Source of the DNA: Pipra filicauda
Lineage: Eukaryota; Chordata; Aves; Passeriformes; Pipridae
Length of the DNA stretch: 64,000 bases
Assembly (NCBI RefSeq): GCF_003945595.2
Contig: NW_024104899.1
Coordinates: forward strand, 1 to 64,000
Direction of reading: 5' to 3'
Part shown: positions 34,530-45,532 of the stretch, piece after piece
Numbering within the stretch: position 1 is the first letter of the stretch
Layout: each line of letters opens with the position of its first letter
Made by a program: the position numbers and the translations under genes
Notes under the pieces: model-generated
The model's input: only the letters and a program-made list of their open reading frames with translations
Databases searched by the model: none
What the model was told of the DNA's origin: nothing

Positions 34530-37500
34530 CTGCGTAACTAAAAATTACTTGTCTTTTATTCTTGTAACCTTTTTTTTGATTTTTCATGGCTTTCCACATA
34601 AATAAACAAACATATCCAAGTTGCAGTATAAAAAAAGACTCTCATTTTGCAATTATTTGTAATATAATTTTCATTAATATTAATTCTTTTAAAGAGGAAA
34701 ATAAAAGTGAGGAGACCCTGTAGACTGGTAGACTTCACATGTTCAGGAAAAATGTTTCATTAATTTTTAAACAAGAGGCATTCATTACTATGCTTTCCAT
34801 GGCAAGACTGATTTTTTTTGTAAATGATGACCATAATTAAGCCTCTCATAATGAACATTGCTATTACTAAACAGTACAATTAATATAATGTCTCCACTCT
34901 AGGAGACTTCCCTTTTTCATAGAGGAGAAAAGGCAGATAATGACTGAGATTATCATATAATACTATTTTTTTTAAGGACATTGCTCAAAACATATATAGA
35001 CTATATTAATCTTTAAGCAAAACTTAAGGAACTGAATTATTTGTCATGACTCTAATGCAATGTTGATGTTTCTTCATGTTCTAGAGATATATACATGTTA
35101 AGTTACACCCAAGTAACATTTTTATACAGTGTAAAACATTTTCATGTCATTCATGTACTTAATTTAGGCCTGGCAGGACTCTGTATAGACAAAAAATTGC
35201 TTGAAACTGATGCTAGCCAAATAACGAATGTCTTCACAATTACTTGTAGCTCTATGAATCCTTTTATTTAACTGCAAATAAAAATTGTATTCAGCTTTGT
35301 CTGTGGAGATCTTTGGAGGGCCTGGTCTGGCAGTCAGCACAAAATTATTCTCAAAGAAAGGTATTTTATCTATATATGCTCCTGTTTTGCCAAGCAGAGG
35401 ATAAAGACAAATGTGACATATGTGATCACTTCCAGAACTTGAATTCTGAACACCATTTGAGACTTCGTAAGAGAAGGTGCCTAGAGAATGTTGATGACTT
35501 GCTTATAATATTTTTTTAATATTTTCAACTGGGTTCAGAAGTGCTTCATGGAACAAAAAGAGGCAAATTCTGCTGAGTTTAAATACTGTTCAGCTAGCAG
35601 CAGTTCCTAGGAAAATGCTGATTTAGCCACAGTTCACACATGACACATTCTCTTGCTGTTTCCTTGATTGAATATGTGACTCCATATTCCTATTTATGTT
35701 GTAAAATGAGTTGCGGAATTACACATATTTAGTTGATTTTTCTGGTAGTGCCTAAATGACTTTGGAATAGAAGTGGTTTTTGTATTGGAAGGAATCTATT
35801 CTTCTAAGTTATCTTTTGGGTAATGATTTATAAAATCCTGCTGAAAGCATTCGTACTGCAGCTCTATGATTTTTTCCTACTGTGATTTTAGTGAAAAGCA
35901 ACATAATTATCAAGCCTGTTTTGAAAAACAAAGCAGTGTGACTTGGGGAAGACCTTCTGGTACATGAATTTGATTCAAAGTGGCATTTTAAAGTTATACT
36001 CCAGGCCTGGTGAGCTTTTGGTCAAGCTGTGCAGGTCAGATTAGGTTTTTACAGCATCAGGAAGTTGGAGAGGGCAGAGAAGAGGGTTTTCCATCACCTC
36101 CAGAAGGCTTTCCATCATTTACAGTCTAAACATATGCCTTATGATGATGTTAGATAGAGATTTCAACAACTAAAAAACTGGAGGTGGCCAGGTATTTTCT
36201 GTCTAACTGGATCTTTACAGGTATTAAAAACAGGGTCAATAAATGTCTGTAGCAAAACCCCCCAGAAACTGCCATGGTAGGAGAGATTGTTCGTTTTCAA
36301 ATGAGAAATATTAAAACAGAACATTTTGTTTCAGGCCATCTCAACCCAAATCAAAAAGTCATAACCTGACAAACTGAAAAGAAGCTTTTCATTTCACATC
36401 AGTTTGACATTAACCAACGTCTGTCTGAAGTGCTGTTACCTGCCATGAGATTTTTAGTGCTTTGTGCTGGGGACCTGAAAGCATGTTTCAGCTGTCAAAT
36501 CCAAGTACATGTCCTAACCCTGTCCTAATAAATCTTGTCTGTACGTCATCCACCTCTCACTTTTTTCTCTTCTTCTTTGCCATGCTTTCTCTAGGAAAGA
36601 AATCGAACTCACTAAGAGTAAACTATGACACAAAACCATCATTGCTCTCACCAGGTCTGGGAACAAGATTGCAGACTGTGCAATGGAGAAAACATGCCCC
36701 TTGGTCAGAGCCATGACTTTGCCAACTGAATACTGCTTTACTTTGGCCTTTCTCCATTAAAGAAAAAGGATCTCTCTGGAAAATAGTGTAATTTTCAATA
36801 TTACAGAATATGGCCTACTTGTTTGTAAAGGATTGTATTCTGGTGTTCATTTTTTAACCTCTAAGTAACTTCGAAGGTGTTTGTCAGACTACTGTGGGAC
36901 AGGAGGTTCGTGAACTGTGTAATGAAGGAAGAACAGGCTTCACCATCTCCTGTCTATCTCAGAGGTGTGTTTTGCGTGTTACCTGCTGAATTCAGAATAG
37001 GTCTTGCCCATAACTAAAGCATTTTTGAAGCCGAAAAAAGTAGTTTCCTACAACTGAAGAATAGTTACTGCTACAAGATAATATTAGGATATGTCTACAT
37101 AAATGTTAAAGACTAAATCTAAGAAGAGATGAACTTACATTGCTGGCCACGTAATTTTTTATTACCTGTGTTTCTGTAAAAATGCATAGACAGCTAGAAC
37201 AAAACATTTTTCTTGAAAAATATTTTCTGCAGCATTGTACATTTTTTTATAACAGTCACAGTTTTACAAAAAGTCTAAGGAGGCTGCATATCTGCCATGA
37301 TTAGCTTTAGTTAAGGAGCATGCACACCAAATTATTCAAATAAAAATGAACATAGAGCGTCATAGCCCCCAAATCCTGCTTGAGGCTGCATTTTTGTACA
37401 TGTTCCCTGATCAACCTTGATACAACTCAACAGATCTTCCTTGCGTCCTGCAGGACAAAATAAGTTAAACATCTTTCATTATCACCTAGGCACATCCAAA

Positions 37501-38545
37501 ATATACTCTTGTGTATAAAATTATTAGAGTTCATGACAGTATTTTAGGTAAAAAAAAAGATCTGTATGCATTATGTACCATATTGAATACCTGCTGCTCC
37601 TCACCAGCAAAATATGAGCACACTTTGCAGGACCTGTCTTCTGTTAGGATTTAAAACTAGGCAGAGAGCTACATCCCAGACAGGCTGTGGACCACTTCCT
37701 TCCTGACAGGAAAGAAGCTTGTGCCACAATGAGGTAGAGCCCTTGCTGAGGGTGATAGTGTTCATGCAGGCAGGCTAGCTGTAAGCACAGGTCAAAACCA
37801 CAGCAGAAGCAGGCAGAAAAGATGTGTGTTGATGCTGTGTATCTTTGACTCAAGTCATGTACCTGTGCTGAAGCATGGTTTTCACAGGAAACTAGTATGC
37901 CTTAAGAAGTCCTCTTATTCCTCTAGCAATTAGAAAGCAGTGGAGTGGAGAAGAGCACCCTTGGAGTTACCTTTTACCGAGGGATGGGTAGGGAGAATTG
38001 ACAGCATCAGGTCTAGCTGGACCAGGGCTTCATGAGAGGTGTGCTTGGTGCCCAATGCCTATCCTGAACTGGGGAAAAACAATAAACTAGAGACTGATTC
38101 CTGATATCAGTGTTTCTTTTTAGGGCTGCTGGCAAAGTCATGGCTTCCCCCTTTGGGCTCCATAGCACTGTGAATACTGCTGCTGCATAATAATTCTGCC
38201 TAGAAAACTGAAGGTGGTTCACTTGAAAAGGCAGAGGGCATAATAGAAGTAAGAATGAGTTGCTGTAACCAGACAAGAAAAACCCTCTTGGCAATGTTTT
38301 TTGCAATGCAAGGATGAGAGTCTTTGTAATTTGAAGAACGTGGTGTTCTGGAGGTAGTTCAGAGTGGGAAAAAATATTTAAAAATTTGTCTCAACTGATT
38401 AAAAGCTAAATAAAAAGCTAAGGTTGGCATAGGGATCGAAGCAAAAGAATACATTCCTTGCATTCAAAAGAAGTTTTCAGCAAACCCTTTTTCATTTGCT
38501 GGGCATGATTGTCACGTTAGCACGGCTCAAGTGAAACATTTTGAA
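34530..38545. other. AT-rich non-coding stretch, no gene recognised
   Basis: No transposon or convincing gene is visible. A pyrimidine-rich acceptor-like site at about 35,395 opens a short frame with a CDICDHF word, but there is no matching zinc-finger spacing and no second exon. I do not call it. Confidence 0.55.
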
Positions 38546-38551
38546 TGAAAT

Positions 38552-38766
38552 TTTCTTCACTATGAGAGTTGTGAGGCAGGTTGTCCAGAGAAGTTGTGGA
38601 CTCCCCATCCCTGGGATTGTTCGAGGGGAGGCTGAATAGGGCTCTGAGTAAGCTGGTTTGGTGGAAGATGTCCCTGTTCATGTCAGGAGGGTTGAAAGCA
38701 GATGATCTTTAAGGTCCCTTCCAACCCAACCCAACCCAACCCATTCTGTGATTCTATGATTCTGTG
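38552..38766 (+). mobile_element. CR1 LINE, 3' terminal fragment
   Basis: The fragment follows the avian CR1 3' end: TTCACTATGAGAG, then CCAGAGAAGTTGTGGACTCC, CCATCCCTGG, GAAAGCAGATGATCTTTAAG and GGTCCCTTCCAACCC. It ends in three octamers, ATTCTGTG, ATTCTATG and ATTCTGTG (38,743-38,766), the hallmark of avian CR1. Only the last codons of ORF2 and the 3' UTR are present, i.e. a severe 5' truncation, as is usual for CR1. A small CCAAC expansion (38,721-38,742) sits just before the octamers. No target duplication is expected for CR1. Confidence 0.92.
38721..38742 (+). repeat. (CCAAC)n expansion in the CR1 tail
   Basis: Four CCAAC units and a trailing CC replace the single CCAACCC usually seen before the CR1 octamers. 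This is local slippage after insertion. Confidence 0.85.
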
Positions 38767-38769
38767 AAA

Positions 38770-41700
38770 TAAAAGACAAGAAACACCATCTGTTTATGGT
38801 CTCTTTATGGACAGTAATCTCAGGAACAGTGTCAAATACCACACTTGTTCAAGACTTGAAAACCAGGACCCATGTACTTGCAGCACTCTTTATTTTTATA
38901 CAACAAAAACCTAGATAAAAGTTTGAGTCTCAGACATTCAAACTCAAAAGTTCGAGTCTGTGCATTTTTTCTGGTGACATTGTAACTATTCATTCTACAG
39001 CATTAACTCTGGAAGAAGGTAGCTGCTTCTGAAATTGCCGTATTTTTGGGATTATGGAAGATTTTTCTTTGGTTATGGCATAACAATGGGTTCTTAATTG
39101 CATGGTAAACTCAGCCAGTTGGTGGAAAACCATTAACAAAAATATTAACCACCAGTGTTCTGCTATCCTGGTATGAATATATTGTACTAACCCAAAAGAA
39201 CCAGCTGAAACAATTCCAACTGACATGCATTTGAAATTCAATGTAGACATATCAGAGAGTTATACTCAGTGCTACAAGAATACAAATATTAATGGAGGTA
39301 TTCCAAAATGAATGAAAACAATGATGGCCAACAGATTGAAAACACTGTTTGTCATAGCATTTGATCCGGCTTGAATGACATTATTTTGGAAAAACTTCAC
39401 AGGCTCAATTGTGGTTTACATTTTAAAATATTGACATTGTCATGACAGACCATGCTGAACAGAACAACAAATTGGTATTAGAAAGCAGATAGTTCTAGGA
39501 CTGAATGCCAAATTTAATGTTCAAACTACTTCTGTATGGAGTAAATACAATATTCTCACTTCATACAAACTAAGTAGCAGGGCTTTGTTTTGTGATACTA
39601 ATGGTGAGAATGAAATCTGCAATTCCAGATTGGGTAAGCCTGTGTAAAAAGATTCCCCTGAAATAGCTCCAAGTAATTAATTCCAAGCTTAGGGCACACT
39701 GACAAAAGCTGACTGTCCTCTTTATCTCCTATTCTTTCTCACTGCTACCCTCAAATCCTCCCACTAAATTTTATTTGAGGGCAGCAACCCAAGCTCAAAT
39801 ATGATGAAACATTCTATTAGCAAAACAACTTTTAATTGGAAAAATATCAAATGCTCACATGAAGACCTATCTTAAAGTGCAGTGGTTTCACCTGTACTTT
39901 CCAGCAAAATGTTGCTCAGTTTTGATATAGAATTTCTAATAAAAAAAGAGGGAGCTAGCCGTAATTTAACATACATCTCCAACTCAAACACAGAACTGAT
40001 TTAGAGCTACACCAGGAGTCAACCTGAGAGTTCTGGATATCATTGTCTTATATTATATGGTTGCAAAGGATGTATTTTGTGGCCCAATGTTAGGGAAAAT
40101 CTGGGAGATGGGTATAAACACAATTTTTGTGTGTTCAAAACATCCTTCCTGACTTCAGGGTACTTCTTCTTGAAGTAATCAGATCACTGTCAAAAATGTT
40201 AGTGTTACACTGGTAAAGAAGAGAAGATGATGTTAGGGTCATAGTAAATGCACATTTGTTTCCAATCTGGTTTATTTCCAATGTTTTCCATAGATTGCAG
40301 GCCTCCCGTTTTATTAGACTTTGAGACTCATCCCTTAGCTAATAGGTGTGGAGGGGATTTTTGAAAACATCAGGGGTGAATATCACTAAACAGAACGATG
40401 ATGAACACTTTAAAACTAATAGTAAAAAAATAGCCAAGAACCTTCTAGTAGACAAGCTACAAGCCACACTACTAGACAAAAGTAATTTGAAAACCTAACT
40501 TTTTATATAACTAAATTTAGAATAAACTGATATGGGTTTATCTTTTCCCTTAGTTTCTGATGAAAAGGTGCAAAATGACAAAAGTGTCAAAATAAACTTT
40601 GAATTCTCACAACATAGAGGGAGGCATGCTAGATTTTAAAACCAATGTTTTCCAAACAGTGTGCTTTCATTTCAAATACCTGTGTTTCTATGCAGGCAAC
40701 AAAGTGCACTTTGTTGAATAGCAGGATTATTATCCTTTCCCAGATTGGAAAGTCCTTCACATAGAACCTGCATATTTAAGCTATGATATCAGAAGACATG
40801 AAACAACCGCTAATATAAAAAGACAAGATGAAAACACAGCAGATCACTTTCTGGCTGAGTCAAGGGATTGTTCTGAGAAATGAGAATTGCTGCTAGCCCT
40901 GATACCTCACTGATGCAGCACATCCAGCAACCTCCTGCCAGGAAGTCTTCAGTAGCTCAAAGAGGAGCAAATGCGAGAAGCAATGGCCAGAGAGAAGGAC
41001 ATAGGGAATTACAGTGCTGCAAGGCTATGGAATAAGCTACCTTCTCTCTCTATTTCTTCTCAAACTCTAAGTTTTCACCTCTGGCTTCCCAATTATCTTT
41101 TGCTTTTCTTTTTTTTTTTTACCTTTTCTTTTTTTTTTTCTAGCTCGAAAGTCATTGCAGAGTCTTTCCCTGTCAGTTCCCTGCTTTTTTTCTCCCCTTT
41201 ACTTCTCTTTTCTTGCTTAGACTTTCCTTTCTCAAACTCATCCTTATGCTTACTAGAAGGGAGAGGAGAAAGACTAGCCATTCCCATACTGCTGATTCAG
41301 TTGGAGATTGGTCACTAATAGCTTCCGGACAGCTCTCTGCCTAGGAAGCGCAGACTATGTGTAAAGAAAGGGGAAAGATGACGTGAAAAGCATCAAAAAC
41401 CCCTCCTTGGCCTCTGACTGCTTCCTTTTATAATTTTGATCTTTTCCTCCACCTTTATTTTTTTTTTCAATGAGGCACATATAGAAATGTGACATATAAT
41501 TTTAGCCTTAGGGAATAGGCAGTAAGGAGTCATAGGGCCAGCTGCAGCTCTGGGTGTGCTATGTGTATGGAAGAGCTCTGACTGTATAAGCCAAGCTTGC
41601 TTCCCCTCTCCTGCACAACAGCATCCAAGACCTGAGGTAGACTGGGAAATAGGGGAGACGGATGATGGATTACTATCTACACAGATCAAGGATGTGCTGC

Positions 41701-42295
41701 TCCTATAAGGAGCCCTTGCTCACAGAGATTAATGGCTACACCAGGGAAGTGGCTGTCAGTGGGAAAGACTGGGTTCAGGGCTGGGAGGGCTCGAGGAGCT
41801 CCAGAACCTGGAGCAGAGGGTCATGCAAAGAGTTGTGATGAAACATTCTAGGAGGCGAGGGGTCAGTGAGGGTTTCAGGTGTCCCTGCTGGTAGACAGGT
41901 ACAGGATTTGGAAAGCAAGAAAAGTGCAGGACCCTTGCTGCAGGCAGAGTTATTATAAGTGGAAATATGTAGGGGAGGGAGTGGGAGGCTAGATTTTGGA
42001 CTAGGTCAGAGGTTGGAAGGAAATGAAAAAGAATATTTTTGGAAAAAAAATCTGAAAGTTTGAGAGCTAGAACAGTTACTTCATTGCCGGCTGGAGAGAA
42101 AGGAAGCAGAGGTTAAATTGTAACTCTCTCCTTGACCCTTACAAACAAGTTTCTTGGAGGCCAAGGGGAATAGTAGAGAATATTTTGCACTGAATAACCT
42201 TCATTTGCTATCTTTTATTCCTCCAAGGATTAAAAGGTGAAAGACTAAAGAAGCATTTAGAAACATAGAATTTCTCAAATTTGAAGGGACCCACA
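38770..42295. other. Non-coding stretch, no gene recognised
   Basis: The stretch includes a pyrimidine/T-rich tract (41,041-41,250, two long T runs at about 41,109-41,120 and 41,129-41,139) that creates a Lys-rich open frame on the minus strand. The region 41,700-42,240 is GC-richer but matches nothing I know. An 86-codon hydrophobic open frame (38,990-39,250, minus) is mentioned in the findings. Confidence 0.55.
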
Positions 42296-42302
42296 AGGAT
42301 CA

Positions 42303-43391
42303 AGAATCACAGAATGGGTAAGGTTGGCAGGGACCATCAGTGGAGTCATCTGGTCCAAAATTCCTGCTCAGGCAAGGTCATCCTAGAATATATGGCACAG
42401 GGTTGCGCCCAGATGGTTCTTGAATATCTCCAGTGATGGACGCTCCACAACCTTTCTGAGCAATCTGTTCCAGTGCATGATCACCCATGTAATAAAGAAG
42501 TTCTTCCTCATATTCAGGTGTAACTTCATGTGCATCAATTTCTGCCTGTTGCCTCTTGTCCTGTAGCTTGGCACCACCGAGAAGAGCCTGGCTCCATCCT
42601 CTTGGTATCCTCCCTTCAGATGCTTGCATACCTGGAGAAGATCCCCTTCCCCTTGTCTCAGCCTTTCCTTGTAATTGAGGTGCTACAATCCCTTAATCAT
42701 CTTTGTAGCCCTCCGCTGGACCTGCTTCAGAAGCTCCATGTCTCTCTTGTCCTGAGGAGCCCGGAACAGGACACAGTATTCCAGATTTGGCTTAACCGGG
42801 GCAAGGTAGAGTAGAGAAGAGGGGTAGGATCACCTCCCTCCACCTGCTGGCAATGCTTTTCCTAATGCACCCCAGGATACCACTGGCCTTCTTGGCCACA
42901 AGGAACACTGCTGGCTCATGGACAACTTGTTGCCCAGCAGGACCCCAGGTCCTTCTGCACAGAGATGCCTTCGAGGTCAGCCCCAGCCTATACTGATGTC
43001 TGAGGTTATTCTTCCCTACTATTTTTCTATTTGCCTATGTTGAATTTCAGACAGTTCCTCTCTGTCCATCTCTCCAACCTGTCAGGGTCCTTCAGAAGGG
43101 CTGCAGAAGACTCTGGGGAATCGACCACTCCTCCCAGCTTTGTGTAGTCAGTGAACTTACTGAAGAGGCATCTGCCTCTTAGTCCAAGTCATTGATGAAC
43201 AACTTAACACTGGACCCAACATTTAGCCTTGCAGGACACCACTAGTGTGGTAATCTCCCACTAGACTCTGTGCTACTGACCATAACCCTCTGGGATCTGC
43301 TATTCAGCCAGTTCTTAATCCACCTCACCATCCATTTATCCAACCCACACTTCCTGAGCTTAACTGTATCATGAGAGACAGCAGCAAAAAG
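42303..43391 (-). mobile_element. CR1 LINE, 5'-truncated, minus strand
   Basis: Read on the minus strand, this is the C-terminal half of CR1 ORF2 plus the 3' UTR. From 43,391 downward it shows remnants of the fingers/palm 'NWLNSRSQRV' region. The 'SGVPQGS...LFNIFIND' region follows, then the catalytic F-A-D-D block, 'VLVDNKLTMSQQCALVAKKA' and 'ASRSREV'-like words. The last part is 'PGTRERHGASEAGPAEGYKDD'-type decayed frames, and the copy ends in octamer-like CATTCTGTGATTCTTG at 42,303-42,318. Full-length avian CR1 is about 4.5 kb; this copy is about 1.09 kb. The catalytic block reads Phe-Thr-Asp-Tyr (43,144-43,155), so the second catalytic Asp is lost, and the frame is broken in many places. 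It is a dead copy. Confidence 0.92.
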
Positions 43392-45450
43392 CAACCAAGT
43401 CCAATTACCCACTCCTCACAGAATTACCTAAAATTAAACTATATATATAAATCATTTAGTGCTCACCAATGGAGACTGAGAAGGCCCAGCAATCATCTAT
43501 TTGGTGATCATAAAAATACATAAATCTCAGCTTTCCAAGGTCTAAATGAGAAAATCAAGTTGTGTAAAAACTTTTGATGGGCACAAGATTGAAACACACT
43601 TTGCACTAAGTGTTAAGGTTGGCTGAAGACATCAAAGACTGCCCTTAATTTTTGAGACTAAAAGCTATGATATATTTACAGTGGAAGTCTCTGGTTACTT
43701 TTGTTTTATGAAGTGCATCAAAATTATATTATTTAAAAGTTAAATGCTTGTGTGCTGAAAAAACCCCAACTCAGTAGACAAAAACATCCTTTGAAGAAAA
43801 TTACAACATTGTTAGAATGATATCTTAGTTGAAATTTCTCTCCAAAATTAGTATCTTACTTAATTAAATTAAAAGTATTTAAAAAATAAAGAGAAAGACT
43901 ATGAAACCTGTATGTCAGTGGCATATAAAATAGCTATTTTTAAAAAATTATTTTCCAGGTAGGCTTGCATTTTCCAGTTGGTTCCATTTTAAATATTATT
44001 TTTCTATACACTAAGTTAACATCACAGTCAAAGTAATAAGCACAGGATGCACATTCTTCAGGAGAAGGCTTACCCCCTTCATAAAAGAAGTTAACTATGA
44101 AGAGAATCCAATGCTAATGTTAAATTAAGGCTTTATGCACTGACTGTTCAATTACTGAGTAAATATGCACTAGGTGTATGCTTCAAATACTGAAACAAAG
44201 CATTGCTTCCTAAGGTGAGATAATTCTGTGCCCTTTCTATTAGCATATTGTTGTTTGGTTTTGTTTATTCTTCTACCTCAAACTCTTTTTCAAAGTATGT
44301 TAAAAAAAAGCTCAAAAGGCCTGGGTTGTGTATAGTATCTTTTTAATGAAGAAATAACTTTAAGCACCTCTGAGTAGATATTCCAGGAACTACTTTTGGA
44401 AAACTTCTCTTAGATGAAATATCCTAAAGGCACTGTCCAAAATTGGAGAAACATCAACAAATGAAGAAGTAGCTTGCAGTGTTGGCAATTTTCAAGGTAC
44501 CAGACAGAAAATGATAAACAGCCCAACATAATACTAAGGAAACTCCACATGCCAAGTCATTAGTCTGCACTCCAGCGAAACTTAGTGCCTCAGTAGAAAG
44601 GGGACTTTGGGTTATAAAGAAGAATCTTTATGTTTCTTTTGTGTCATTTGCAAATCACTTTGTGGAAATCTGTACTAAGAGATGTTAATTTCTCAGGTCA
44701 TATAACCATTCTCCTATGGAAGGAAGTCAAGAATGTATGAATTTGTAGGTCATTAAAGCTGAAACTCTTGATCTTACACTGTGCAAAACATTGTAATTTA
44801 CTGACTACACTTTAGAGTGCTGTGGTTTTCCAACTGTGGGACTTGCATTGCTTGTGATTCACAAAGACTTCTTTGTTAATGCTCAGAATGACACATGAGG
44901 CAAAAATAAAGAGCAGAGTTTGAGGCTAAAAAGGAACCATTTGACCAGAAGGTCCTCTATGATTCTGTCAGACTAGAGGAAAAAGGGTCAATTAGGCAAA
45001 AAAATTAAACCTTACTTTGGAATGTGGTGCTGAAAATAAACAAAAAGGGACAGTAGTGTATGTGAAATGTTTATTAAATTAATATTAGACATAATTTATT
45101 ATTTTAATGTTTCTTATGAAATATTGCATACTATTAGTTTTTGTTAAAACTAATGTTTTGTGGGACACTGTAACATCCTTAACCAATTGCAGCTTTCAGG
45201 TGTCAGTCTGCACACATTTAAAAGCTTGAACCATGATTGAAATATAAACCGAGAGAAACCTTCAGTGAAAATTTTGTCCTTGGTTCCTGAACCTTTGGGA
45301 ATCAAATAATGGATTATCCTTTCAAACAGTCATAGTAGAGAGTAATGACAAAGGATGAAACAGCTGACAGAAGAATGTATTCCAAATACATGAGGCTTTT
45401 GTTCAAATAAACAAGGCCAAGTATTACTTCCTTTTCTCCCTTCCTCATGG

Positions 45451-45532
45451 TCTTTTCCTCCTTCCTTCCTTCCTTCCTTCTTTCCTTCCTTCCTTTTTTC
45501 CTTCTTCCTTCCTTCCTTTCCTCCTTCCTTCC
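45451..45532. repeat. 82-nt uninterrupted polypyrimidine (CCTT)n tract
   Basis: Every base on the plus strand from 45,451 to 45,532 is C or T, dominated by CCTT units with TTTC and CTCC variants. Pyrimidine-rich sequence extends left to about 45,428. Mirror symmetry of such tracts allows triplex (H-DNA) structure. It explains the Lys/Glu/Gly-repeat open frame on the minus strand, which is not a gene. Confidence 0.93.

Noticed and set aside
35395..35519. Splice-acceptor-like site followed by a CDICDHF word, possible zinc finger
   Set aside because: Cys/His spacing does not fit a known finger, the donor is weak and no neighbouring exon was found.
41093..41318. Phe-rich (plus) and Lys-rich (minus) open frames
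   Set aside because: Both come from long T and pyrimidine runs at 41,100-41,230.
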